Positions 26,928 through 34,347 of a stretch of DNA of 64,000 nt are shown one piece after another (the first letter of the stretch is position 1; every line of letters starts with the position of its first letter). This stretch comes from Actinoplanes italicus (lineage in GTDB: Bacteria; Actinomycetota; Actinomycetes; Mycobacteriales; Micromonosporaceae). A model generated the notes under the pieces. It was not told the DNA's origin, ran no database searches, and saw nothing but the letters and a program-made list of their open reading frames with translations. Location of the stretch: the NCBI RefSeq assembly GCF_003001815.1, contig NZ_PVMZ01000004.1, positions 372,001 through 436,000 on the forward strand, in the 5' to 3' direction. A program made the translations under genes and the position numbers.

Positions 26928-27338
26928 TTATCGGTTGGGAGAAGAAGAGTTCTGCGCCAGGACCGAACGCAGTGTCCCGGCGAGGACGTCCGCGGTGAAC
27001 GGCTTCGAGATGAACGGTGAGCCCACCTTGATCAGGCCGCGCTTGATCGCGATCTCCTCCGGCAGCGCGGACACGTACACGACCTTCATGCCCGGTCGTA
27101 CGGCGATGGCCGACCGGGACAGCTCACCCCCGGAGACGCCGGGCAGCCCCAGGTCGGTGAGCAGGACGTCGATGTCCCCGTCGTGCACCCGGCACGTCAT
27201 CAGCGCACTGACGGGGTCCTTGGCCGCCAGCACCGAGAAACCACGCATCTCGAGCATGGCCGTCGCCATCTCACGCAGGTCAGGATCGTCCTCGACGAGC
27301 AGCACGACCGGCCCCTGCCGTTCCGTGGTCTTCCACAT
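26928..27338 (-). CDS. Stand-alone response regulator receiver domain
   Basis: 136 residues. Receiver features are complete: the acidic pair in VLLVEDDPDLRE, the phospho-acceptor aspartate in VLLTDLGLPG, a threonine/serine position in VVYVSAL and the lysine in FISKPF. There is no output domain, so it acts by protein contact or as a phosphate relay. It is 98 bases upstream of flp on the same strand; the histidine kinase at the far end of the operon is an obvious partner. Start ATG 27338 follows AGGG. Confidence 0.85.
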   Translation of the reverse strand: MWKTTERQGPVVLLVEDDPDLREMATAMLEMRGFSVLAAKDPVSALMTCRVHDGDIDVLLTDLGLPGVSGGELSRSAIAVRPGMKVVYVSALPEEIAIKRGLIKVGSPFISKPFTADVLAGTLRSVLAQNSSSPNR

Positions 27339-27550
27339 GATCCCTGTCCCAACCGAGGAGACAAACCGGTGCCGAACCCGTCAAACCCACATCGATCACG
27401 CTATCGAGTCGGCCTCGGCGACGGCGGCGAATCAACGAATAGCGATGCGCCACCCGGACTCGGCCCGATCGCCGGCTATCGGATCCCGCACGCCACGAGA
27501 ACCCCCAGGTGAACGGCGTCCCACCCCTTCGCCGGAGGTCGTTCCCGGGC

Positions 27551-27561
27551 GGGGGGGGGGG
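27551..27561. repeat. Eleven-base G tract
   Basis: A run of 11 G within the 263-bp gap between the receiver gene (start 27338) and the 27602 CDS. Apart from the tract and likely divergent promoters, I see nothing in the gap. Long homopolymers can vary in length by slippage or be a sequencing weak spot; its position 40 bases upstream of a start could affect expression. Confidence 0.6.
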
Positions 27562-27601
27562 ACGCCGTTTTGACGCGGTTCGCGGTGGGCATGAGAGGGC
27601 C

Positions 27602-27934
27602 ATGCAGCCAATCGATCAATTCGGGACCGCCACACCCACCGAGAGCTCGCCCGTCACCCGGGTCGATGCCGGCATGATCGTCGTGGACTCAGCGGGCGAC
27701 GACGCCGGGAAGGTGAGCGCCGTGCAGGCGCCGGGCACGAACGTCCGCCCGGACACCGCGGCCGGGGTCGCCGAGGTTCTCATGGGCACCGGCTATCTGC
27801 GCATCGACGGCACCGGGGCGCTGTCCAACGACACCTACGCGTCCGGCGAGCAGATCGCGGACATCGCCGGCGGTGAGCCCGGAACCGTACGGCTGAACGT
27901 GCGCCGCGACGAGCTGCACCGCGCGACCAGCTGA
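27602..27934 (+). CDS. Small soluble protein, PRC-barrel-like (110 aa)
   Basis: ATG 27602 has GAGAGGG five bases upstream. The sequence TRVDAGMIVVDSAGDDAGKVSAV resembles the start of PRC-barrel or DUF2171-like domains (V-D, G-K-V-x-A-V pattern), then LRIDG and a strand-rich remainder. No signal peptide or membrane helix. Such proteins often appear in stress or envelope contexts. The family call is tentative. Confidence 0.5.
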   Translation: MQPIDQFGTATPTESSPVTRVDAGMIVVDSAGDDAGKVSAVQAPGTNVRPDTAAGVAEVLMGTGYLRIDGTGALSNDTYASGEQIADIAGGEPGTVRLNVRRDELHRATS

Positions 27935-28040
27935 TCCAGGCGGGGGCGTGCCGAAGGGGCGGGGCCTGGGACTCCCTCGCTTGGACACGCTCCCAGCACG
28001 GGCGTACATTGATGTGCCTCTATCAGTTAGGGAGGTGCCC

Positions 28041-29471
28041 ATGCGCCGAACGATCGCCGCCTGCAGTACCCTCGCCGCGCTCGCCCTGGGCGCGGCCGCC
28101 GTGGTGGCGACCGGCCCGCCGGCCGCCGCCCTCGAGCCCGATCTGGCCGATCCACAGACCGTCGCGACCGGCCTGACCGTGCCGTGGGGTCTCGGATTCC
28201 TGCCCGACGGCAGCGCACTGGTCGCCGAGCGCAACAGCGGCCGCGTGCTGCGCGTACGCCCGGGCGCCTCGCCGTCGACCGTGACCACCATCGCCGGCGT
28301 CTCCGCCACCGGGGAGTCGGGCCTGCTCGGCCTCGCGGTCTCCCCCACCTTCGCCCAGGACAACCTGGTGTACGTCTACTTCACCTCCGCGAGCGACAAC
28401 CGGATCGCCCGGTTCCGCCTGGACACACCGCAGACCCAGCAGGTGATCCTCAGCGGCCTGGCCAGGGCGAGCATCCACGACGGCGGGCGCATCGCGTTCG
28501 GCCCGGACGGCATGCTGTACGCCGCCGTCGGCGACGCGGCCGTGACGTCGAACGCCCAGAACCAGCAGAGCCTCAACGGCAAGATCCTGCGCATGCGGCC
28601 CGACGGCGGGGTGCCCGCCACGGGCAACCCGTTCCCCGGCTCGCTGGTCTACAGCCTCGGCCACCGCAACCCGCAGGGACTGGCCTGGGACGCGCAGGGC
28701 CGCCTGTACGCCTCCGAGTTCGGCCAGAACACCTGGGACGAGGTGAACCAGATCGTCGCCGGGGCGAACTACGGCTGGCCGACCGTCGAGGGACGCAGCA
28801 ACGACACCCGCTTCCGCAACCCGATCGTCGTGTGGACCACCGCCGAGGCGTCACCGTCCGGCGCCACCATCGACGGCCGGACGCTGTACGTCGCGGCCCT
28901 GCGCGGCCAGCGCCTGTGGTCGGTGCCGCTGGACGGCGCGGGCGGAGCGGGCACCCCGGTCGCGCTGCTGCAGGGTCGTTACGGCCGGCTGCGCACCGTG
29001 GAACGCGCCCCGGACGGCGCCCTGTGGGTGACCACCAGCAACCGCGACGGCCGGGGCACCCCGGCCACCGACGACGACCGGATCCTGCGCTTCCCGCCGA
29101 TCGGCTCCCCCAGCACGCCACCGGCGTCCGCGTCGGTTTCGGCTCCCCCGCCGGCCGGGGCCTGCTCGGTGCGCTGGACGGCCGACCAGTGGGGCAGCGG
29201 CTTCACCGCGAACGTCGCCGTCACGAACCTCGCCGCCGCCCGCACCTCGTGGACGCTCACCTTCACGTTCCCGGGCAACCAGCGGGTCACCAACGCGTGG
29301 AACGCCACGGTGACCCAGTCGGGCACCGCCGTGACCGCACGCAACGTGAGCTGGAACGGCACGCTGGCGAGCGGGGCTTCGGTCACGTTCGGGTTCCAGG
29401 CCACCTACAGCGGCACCAACACCAGGCCCACCGACTTCAGCCTGGACGGTACGAGCTGCACGGCCTCCTGA
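28041..29471 (+). CDS. Secreted PQQ-type sugar dehydrogenase (GSDH family) with CBM2
   Basis: 476 residues from ATG 28041, behind GGGAGGTG. A signal peptide ends near residue 30 (GPPAAALEP). Residues ~35-350 form the six-bladed glucose/sorbosone dehydrogenase propeller: VPWGLGFLPDGSALVAERNSGRV, HDGGRIAFGPDGMLY and GHRNPQGLAWD. A Pro/Ser linker leads to a C-terminal CBM2 (about 375-476, CSVRWTADQWGSGFTANV) with a cysteine pair near its ends. It probably oxidises sugars while bound to cellulose or chitin. A perfect hairpin follows 34 bases after the stop. Confidence 0.85.
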   Translation: MRRTIAACSTLAALALGAAAVVATGPPAAALEPDLADPQTVATGLTVPWGLGFLPDGSALVAERNSGRVLRVRPGASPSTVTTIAGVSATGESGLLGLAVSPTFAQDNLVYVYFTSASDNRIARFRLDTPQTQQVILSGLARASIHDGGRIAFGPDGMLYAAVGDAAVTSNAQNQQSLNGKILRMRPDGGVPATGNPFPGSLVYSLGHRNPQGLAWDAQGRLYASEFGQNTWDEVNQIVAGANYGWPTVEGRSNDTRFRNPIVVWTTAEASPSGATIDGRTLYVAALRGQRLWSVPLDGAGGAGTPVALLQGRYGRLRTVERAPDGALWVTTSNRDGRGTPATDDDRILRFPPIGSPSTPPASASVSAPPPAGACSVRWTADQWGSGFTANVAVTNLAAARTSWTLTFTFPGNQRVTNAWNATVTQSGTAVTARNVSWNGTLASGASVTFGFQATYSGTNTRPTDFSLDGTSCTAS

Positions 29472-29505
29472 CTGACGGGCCCGGTCAGGCGACGGTGACC
29501 CGGTA

Positions 29506-29538
29506 GGTGACGGCCACGGTGAACCCGGGGCCGTCACC
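29506..29538 (+). terminator. 10-bp terminator hairpin after the sugar dehydrogenase
   Basis: GGTGACGGCC (29506-29515) pairs perfectly with GGCCGTCACC (29529-29538) around a 13-base loop, 34 bases after the stop of the CBM2 protein. There is no U-run, as is usual in actinobacteria. The rest of the 29472-29940 gap holds the repeats at 29778-29830 and no convincing gene. Confidence 0.55.
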
Positions 29539-29777
29539 GCCGGAGTGAATCACCACATGCCGGGATGAGCGGAAGACGCTGCGCCGGGCCGGCTACGCCC
29601 GCTCTCGCCTACGGATTCCTCGTCGCCGGCGGCCTCGCGCCACCCTGACCAACCGCCCTCTGAACAATCACGTACGACGGCCGGCACATTCGTCCCCACC
29701 GGGATAAAAATGTCGCCGGTTCTTTTTCGGCAGATCACAGACGAGCCCGGCAGGCTTATGCCCGCCGTCCGAGGACG

Positions 29778-29830
29778 TGTCCGGGACAAGGCGCTGACCA
29801 GCCCGGACACTGTCCCGGCCGTCCGGGACA
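29778..29830. repeat. Three TGTCCGGGACA-like repeats upstream of the secreted protein pair
   Basis: TGTCCGGGACA (29778-29788) is a palindrome with a central G. CCGGACACTGTCCCGG (29803-29818) and GTCCGGGACA (29821-29830) are related half-site arrangements. They lie 110-165 bases upstream of the start at 29941, a plausible operator cluster. Confidence 0.4.
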
Positions 29831-29940
29831 TCGGTTGTGTCTTGCCGCCCGGCCGATCGATTCGCAGATTGGTGATGTGCCTCGCGGGAATCGCCTCGCC
29901 GGCACACCACATCAGTCGGCTACAGAAATAGGGGGACGCG

Positions 29941-30384
29941 ATGTTCGCGTTTCAGGAATCGGCTCGCCTGCGTCCGGGACGGTTGGTGGCCAGAATCGCT
30001 GCCGTCGCTGCGGTCGCCGTCAGTGGCCTGGCGGTGAGCGCCGGCCCGGCCGCCGCCGATGCCAGTGGGTGCACGCCGGCGGCATTCGGGATGGTGTGCG
30101 GCTCGGTGTACGGGAGCGGTAGGTACGTCTCGGACGCCGGGGTCGCTCGCGACAAGGTCACGCCGGAGGCGATCTGCGACTACCAGGGTGTGCTGACCGT
30201 CTACAACAGCGGTGGGACGCGAATCTATCAGGAGCGGAGCCCGCGTCACGGCGGCTGCAACTACGGGCGGGCCTGGTTCGACTTCTACCCCAACCGCTAC
30301 TTCCCCAACAACTCCAAGCTTTCCCTCTCCTTCTACGAGCGGGGCGTCCACCAGGGGACGACCAGCTTCAGGATCTACCAGTGA
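29941..30384 (+). CDS. Small secreted protein of unknown function (147 aa)
   Basis: ATG 29941 is behind AGGGGGA. A Sec signal peptide is clear: basic start, hydrophobic stretch IAAVAAVAVSGLAVSAG, probable cleavage at AAADAS. The mature ~105 residues contain four cysteines (SGCTPAAFGMVCGS, EAICDYQG, GGCNYGR), suggesting two disulfides, and are rich in Tyr and Phe. No family is recognised. It overlaps the next secreted-protein gene by GTGA, so both should be made together. Confidence 0.7.
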   Translation: MFAFQESARLRPGRLVARIAAVAAVAVSGLAVSAGPAAADASGCTPAAFGMVCGSVYGSGRYVSDAGVARDKVTPEAICDYQGVLTVYNSGGTRIYQERSPRHGGCNYGRAWFDFYPNRYFPNNSKLSLSFYERGVHQGTTSFRIYQ

Positions 30385-30746
30385 GGGCGCCGTCCGTACT
30401 CAAGCGCGTCGGCGTGGCCGCTGCCGCCGGGATGGCCCTGGCCACGAGCGGGTGGATCGCGCCGGCTCAGGCCGCCAGCCGCACCGACTGCACCACCCTA
30501 TGGGTGCGTTCGGACCAGTCCGCGGACGTCTGCAAGCACTACCAGGCAGTCGGAGGCGGCTACTACGACGGCTACGTTCAGGTGACCAGGGCCAGTCAGC
30601 ACGTACGGGTCGTCGCCTCGATGGACGGCGCCACCAGCACCGTCACCAGAGCAGGCGGGACCGGCAAGCGGAACTTCTCCTCGATCCGTCAGGCCTACCT
30701 GCAGGCGTGCTTCGGCACGGGCTCCGCGTGCACGGGCTGGTGGTAG
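30381..30746 (+). CDS. Small secreted protein, partner of the preceding one (121 aa)
   Basis: Starts at GTG 30381 overlapping the previous stop. A signal peptide (VGVAAAAGMALATSGWIAPAQA) is followed by a ~90-residue mature chain with four cysteines (RTDCTTLW, DVCKHYQAV, LQACFGTGSACTGWW). The first protein of the pair also has four cysteines. No family is recognised. A two-component secreted factor (toxin, adhesin or inhibitor) is possible but unproven. A 16-bp hairpin ends the operon. Confidence 0.7.
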   Translation: MRAPSVLKRVGVAAAAGMALATSGWIAPAQAASRTDCTTLWVRSDQSADVCKHYQAVGGGYYDGYVQVTRASQHVRVVASMDGATSTVTRAGGTGKRNFSSIRQAYLQACFGTGSACTGWW

Positions 30747-30757
30747 GACCTTGATCC

Positions 30758-30797
30758 GGGCCGAGTCGAACGGGTGTCTCGCCGTTCGGCTCGGCCC
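30758..30797 (+). terminator. 16-bp terminator hairpin after the secreted pair
   Basis: GGGCCGAGTCGAACGG (30758-30773) pairs with CCGTTCGGCTCGGCCC (30782-30797), with one T-G wobble and an 8-base loop. It starts 11 bases after the stop of the second secreted protein and precedes a convergent gene. Confidence 0.75.
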
Positions 30798-30866
30798 GCT
30801 GGCCCGGTCTGACGCAGGCGTCACCCGCGGTGATGCCAACCCCGGGTGCCACCACCGGTTGCCGGC

Positions 30867-31880
30867 CTAGCCGCCACCCGGCTGCTGTACCGATGTCCGG
30901 GAGGCCCGGGCGACCGGTCGCAACGAGAACTGCTGATCGGCCTCGCCCGTGCACTCGCTCTGCTTGGCCTCGGCGCCGGAGTCGACGTCCGCCGGCCCGC
31001 CGAGCGCACCGATACACAACCCACTGTGCAACGGCCGGATCCGGAAGCCACCACGGCGCGGATGATCTGACGGCTCCAGGAAGAACCGCTGGTGCGGAGC
31101 ACCCGCACAGTCGGCCGGTTGCAGCAACGCACCGGCTTTGATCAGCGCGTCGTCCACGCTGAGACATCCCACTCCTTCGACCGGGTTGTGCCAGCGGATC
31201 TCGTAAGCGCCGGCGATCCCCGTCGCCGCGAGAAACGTGTCCGGCGCGACGTCGCTGCACGGCCGTTGCACCGCCAGCGGCCGATCGGTGCGCTTGTTGC
31301 GTTCCCGCCCTTCTCCGAGACATAGGCTCTGGTCGCCGATGTGGGCGGGAACGATGTGATACCAGCCGTCGACCGGCAGCGTCCTTGAGGTACCGGCCGC
31401 CGGTGACGAGGTTTCGATCGAAGGGCGCATGCCTTCGGCGTCCACTTCGCGATCCGCTGCCAGAACTGCGACGCTGGCCCCCGCGACCAGCACGGCGGCC
31501 GACAGGACGACAATCCCGCGTAGTTTCCGCCAGGAAGCACCGGCACGGAGAGGGACCCGCGCCGGAGTCCTGCTGCTGTGCGAGGTCTCGGTGATCGGCG
31601 GGCCTGCTTCGGCCAGCCGATTCCTGGCCTGGACCCACGCTTCCACATGTTCCTGTCCAGCACAGGCTCGAACGAACGCCGCCACCAGGTCGGCCCTCGG
31701 TAGCGTTTGACGACGCAACACGTCGGCCACGGTGCTGCGCGGCAGGAGATCTTGATTGCGCGCGGCGATCGTCTCCAATTGCCGGAACGTGTGCCCCGAT
31801 TGGTCCTTGAGCCGTTTCAAGGCGGCCAGGAACTCGAGGGTGTCGCGCACAGCTTCCGGCCGAGTCTGGTCTTCATCCAC
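30867..31880 (-). CDS. XRE-type membrane regulator with ricin-like extracellular domain
   Basis: 337 residues from GTG 31880; an ATG at 31943 would add 21 residues. The N-terminal ~80 residues are the actinobacterial XRE-like helix domain (LEFLAALKRLKDQSGHTFRQ, then LPRSTVADVLRRQTLPRADL). A single membrane helix (GIVVLSAAVLVAGASVAVLA) leads to an outer domain of about 170 residues with ricin-type trefoil repeats: CLSVDD, CIGALGG, QRFFL and QQFSL, with paired cysteines. The layout suggests DNA or protein contact inside and carbohydrate sensing outside. GC is lower than neighbours. Confidence 0.7.
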   Translation of the reverse strand: MDEDQTRPEAVRDTLEFLAALKRLKDQSGHTFRQLETIAARNQDLLPRSTVADVLRRQTLPRADLVAAFVRACAGQEHVEAWVQARNRLAEAGPPITETSHSSRTPARVPLRAGASWRKLRGIVVLSAAVLVAGASVAVLAADREVDAEGMRPSIETSSPAAGTSRTLPVDGWYHIVPAHIGDQSLCLGEGRERNKRTDRPLAVQRPCSDVAPDTFLAATGIAGAYEIRWHNPVEGVGCLSVDDALIKAGALLQPADCAGAPHQRFFLEPSDHPRRGGFRIRPLHSGLCIGALGGPADVDSGAEAKQSECTGEADQQFSLRPVARASRTSVQQPGGG

Positions 31881-31943
31881 GTACAACGATGATTCCGGGG
31901 TCTTTCCTGGGCGGCAAGCCACTCGGGCCGCGCGCGGGAACAC

Positions 31944-32039
31944 ATGGCGGTCGCCGGGCTGACCGCGGGTACGACGACACGGGCGTACGTCCGCGCGGTG
32001 ATGGGACTCGACCGGTGGAGCCTCTACAACCGGCCGTGA
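31944..32039 (+). pseudogene. 31-codon C-terminal gene remnant
   Basis: An ATG-to-TGA frame encodes TTTRAYVRAVMGLDRWSLYNRP at its end in two short stretches, which looks like the C-terminus of a larger enzyme rather than a free peptide. There is no ribosome site, and it overlaps the WYL remnant. I could not assign a parent family. Confidence 0.25.
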
Positions 32040-32314
32040 GAAGCGTCCGATGCGCGCCGGTAACGGTCGGCCAGCCGGTCCAGGACGGCCACCACTTCAG
32101 GTGCGCCGGCGACGGTGAAGTCGGCGCCGAGCATGCCGGGGTACAGGGCGAGCATCTCGGGGTGGTCGGAGCCCGGCGAGAACGCGCACCGCTGCTCGCC
32201 GAGTTCCTCCACGTCGACCGGGATCGGCAGGCGGCTCCGGACGTGGTCCGCCGGGGCCTCCACGACCACGCGGGCCCGGTAGCGCCACGTCGCCTCACCG
32301 ACCCCGCGCCTCAT
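32024..32314 (-). pseudogene. C-terminal remnant of a WYL (YafY-type) regulator
   Basis: The 96-codon frame matches the WCX C-terminal domain of WYL regulators: RARVVVEAPADHVRSRLP, then EMLALYPGMLGADFTVAGAPEV. Whole proteins are about 320 residues with an N-terminal winged helix and a WYL domain, both missing here. The start sits 42 bases downstream of the response-regulator stop. It is likely a deletion remnant beside the lanthipeptide operon. Confidence 0.6.
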
Positions 32315-32356
32315 CAGGGCCGGGCCGCGACGCTTCCCCGTCGCGGCCCGCCGGGC

Positions 32357-33043
32357 TCAGTCGGCGCCCGCGGGCACCGGCAGTGCGGCGCCGGGGCGTA
32401 CGAGGCCGGACTGGTAGGCGGCGACGACGGCCTGGGTCCGGTCCCGCAGGCCGAGTTTCATCAGCACCCGGGCGACATGGGTCTTGATCGTCGCGTCACC
32501 GACCACCAGGTGCTCGGCGATCTCCCGGTTGGACAGGCCGTACGCCATGAGCACGAGCACCTCCTGCTCGCGACTGGTCAGCTTCGCCAGCACGGCCGGG
32601 GACGGCGCGGCCGGCTCGGGACGCGACGTCAGGTCGTCGAGCAGGTTGCGGGTCACGGCCGGGTCCAGCCAGGCCTCGCCGGCCGCCAGCGCGCGCACCG
32701 CGGCCACCAGCTCCTGCGGCGCGGCGTCCTTGAGCACGAAGCCGGACGCGCCCGCGCGCAAGGCTCCGTAGACCGCCTCGTCGACGTGGTAGGTGGTCAG
32801 GATCAGCACCCGCGCCGTGCTGTCCTCCTCGGTCAGCTGCCGGGTGGCCGCGACACCGTCCATACCGGGCATGCGAACGTCCATGATGATCACATCCGGA
32901 CGGACGGACCGGGTCAGCTCGACGGCGGCCGCCCCGTCGCCGGCCTCCGCGACCACCTCGACATCGGGCTCGGCCCGCAGCAGCATGGCCAGGCCGGCGC
33001 GTACCAGCGGTTGGTCATCGGCAAGCAACACCCGGATCGGCAT
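32357..33043 (-). CDS. NarL/LuxR-family response regulator of the lanthipeptide operon
   Basis: 228 residues from ATG 33043, behind GGGGGA. Receiver domain: acidic pair VLLADDQPLVRAG, phospho-acceptor IIMDVRMPGMDG and lysine FVLKDAAP. The C-terminal helix-turn-helix reads LTSREQEVLVLMAYGLSNREIAEHL in two parts. It lies 62 bases downstream of the sensor kinase, on the same strand. Its natural targets include the lanthipeptide operon promoter; a GTAG-CCCTAC-like dyad at 42244 is a candidate site. Confidence 0.88.
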   Translation of the reverse strand: MPIRVLLADDQPLVRAGLAMLLRAEPDVEVVAEAGDGAAAVELTRSVRPDVIIMDVRMPGMDGVAATRQLTEEDSTARVLILTTYHVDEAVYGALRAGASGFVLKDAAPQELVAAVRALAAGEAWLDPAVTRNLLDDLTSRPEPAAPSPAVLAKLTSREQEVLVLMAYGLSNREIAEHLVVGDATIKTHVARVLMKLGLRDRTQAVVAAYQSGLVRPGAALPVPAGAD

Positions 33044-33105
33044 GGGTCCCCCGTGCTCGGCAACGTCGACGCGGACAGCTTCCCTCGCCCGCCGGTAGAG
33101 CGCTG

Positions 33106-34347
33106 TCAGGGATCGGTCACCAGCGATGCCGCCGGCACCCGCAACGGCCGGCCGGCCAGGGGCAGGGCCGCCGACACCCGGAAGCCGCCTCCGGGGAGGT
33201 AGCCGGTGGTCAGGGTGCCGCCGACGGTGCGGACCCGCTCGGCGAGCGACGCCAGGCCGTGCCCGGCGGACAGGCCGGACAGCCCGGTCGCGGCGGCGCC
33301 GTCGTTGTCGACCCGCACGGTCAGGGTGTCTCCCCAGACGAGGCTGACCCGGGCCCGCGTACCGGGGCCGACGTGTTTCAGCGCGTTGGTGAGTGCCTCC
33401 TGCGTCACCCGGAAGGCGGTCAGCTCGACGCTCGGATCCACCGGACCGGCGTCGCCGGTGGTGTCGAGGTCGACGTGCAGACCCGCCTGCCGCACCGTGT
33501 CGATCAGCGACTCCAGGCTGGTCAGGCGCGGTGCGGGCGTCATCGACGGGGTCGTGCCGCCGGACGCCTGCAGCACGTCGAGCAGCCGGCGCAGTTCCGC
33601 CATGGCCTGCTGGCCCGCGGTCTGGATGTGCAGCAGCGCCTGCCGCACCCCGTCGATGTCGTCGTCGGGCAGCCGGGCGGCGCCGGCGGCCTGCAGCACC
33701 ATCAGGGTCACCGCGTGCGAGACCACGTCGTGCAGTTCGGCGGCCAGCCGCCGTCGCTCGGCGGCCACCGCGTCCTGACGGGCCCGGCGGCGTTCCTCCT
33801 GCAGGGCGCGGACCCGTCGCCGGTGCCGTCGCACGAGCGTGCCGACGCTGCACGCCGCGGTGTAGACCACCGCGAACATCAGGATGGTCACGAGGAACTC
33901 ACCGACCCGGGCCTCCGGGTACGGTTCGACCCGCACCGAGTCGACGGCGCTGAGCACCGAGCGGGTCACCGCCGCGCCGAGTGCCGCCGCGGTGACCGCC
34001 GGGCGGCAGGTCACGGCGACGACGTACAGCGCGACCACCAGGGCCGCGGTCGGCCGGTACTCGTGAAGGACGAACCACACCACTCCCGCATGGGCCCAGA
34101 CCAGCGCGAACACCAGGACGGGCGCCCGCCATCGCCATGCCAGCAGGCCCACCCCGAGCACCGCGGCGGCGATCTGCGCCTCGCGGCGTAACGGCCCGGT
34201 GCCGGTGTCGTGGATGATCGCCGTCGAGGCGGTGACGAGGTCGAACAGGCACAGCAGCGCCAGGAAGACGGCCTCGCGGGCGAGCCGGCGACCCGTGGGG
34301 CCGCCGGCTGCCGGGGCTTTCGCCGCTGTCGTCGCGAGGTGGGTCAC
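33106..34347 (-). CDS. HisKA_3 sensor histidine kinase of the lanthipeptide operon
   Basis: 413 residues from GTG 34347, overlapping the ABC gene by GTGA. About five membrane helices occupy the first 170 residues. The phospho-acceptor histidine lies in AAELHDVVSHAVTLM, and the ATPase domain has TQEALTNALKHV and a glycine-rich GHGLASLAERV. The type pairs with NarL regulators, here encoded next. It is a membrane sensor for the envelope or for the exported peptide (inferred). Confidence 0.88.
   Translation of the reverse strand: MTHLATTAAKAPAAGGPTGRRLAREAVFLALLCLFDLVTASTAIIHDTGTGPLRREAQIAAAVLGVGLLAWRWRAPVLVFALVWAHAGVVWFVLHEYRPTAALVVALYVVAVTCRPAVTAAALGAAVTRSVLSAVDSVRVEPYPEARVGEFLVTILMFAVVYTAACSVGTLVRRHRRRVRALQEERRRARQDAVAAERRRLAAELHDVVSHAVTLMVLQAAGAARLPDDDIDGVRQALLHIQTAGQQAMAELRRLLDVLQASGGTTPSMTPAPRLTSLESLIDTVRQAGLHVDLDTTGDAGPVDPSVELTAFRVTQEALTNALKHVGPGTRARVSLVWGDTLTVRVDNDGAAATGLSGLSAGHGLASLAERVRTVGGTLTTGYLPGGGFRVSAALPLAGRPLRVPAASLVTDP

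Noticed and set aside
29487..29590. Minus-strand frame ending HSGGDGPGFTVAVTYRVTVA
   Set aside because: It looks protein-like, but is only about 35 codons after an upstream stop, has no start with a ribosome site, and overlaps the terminator hairpin whose symmetry creates repeated Val/Thr codons. It may be a gene remnant, but evidence is too thin.
29550..29912. 120-codon minus-strand ORF in the gap before the secreted pair
   Set aside because: Composition is mixed, there is no ribosome site or motif, and it covers the palindromic repeats. I judge it non-coding.
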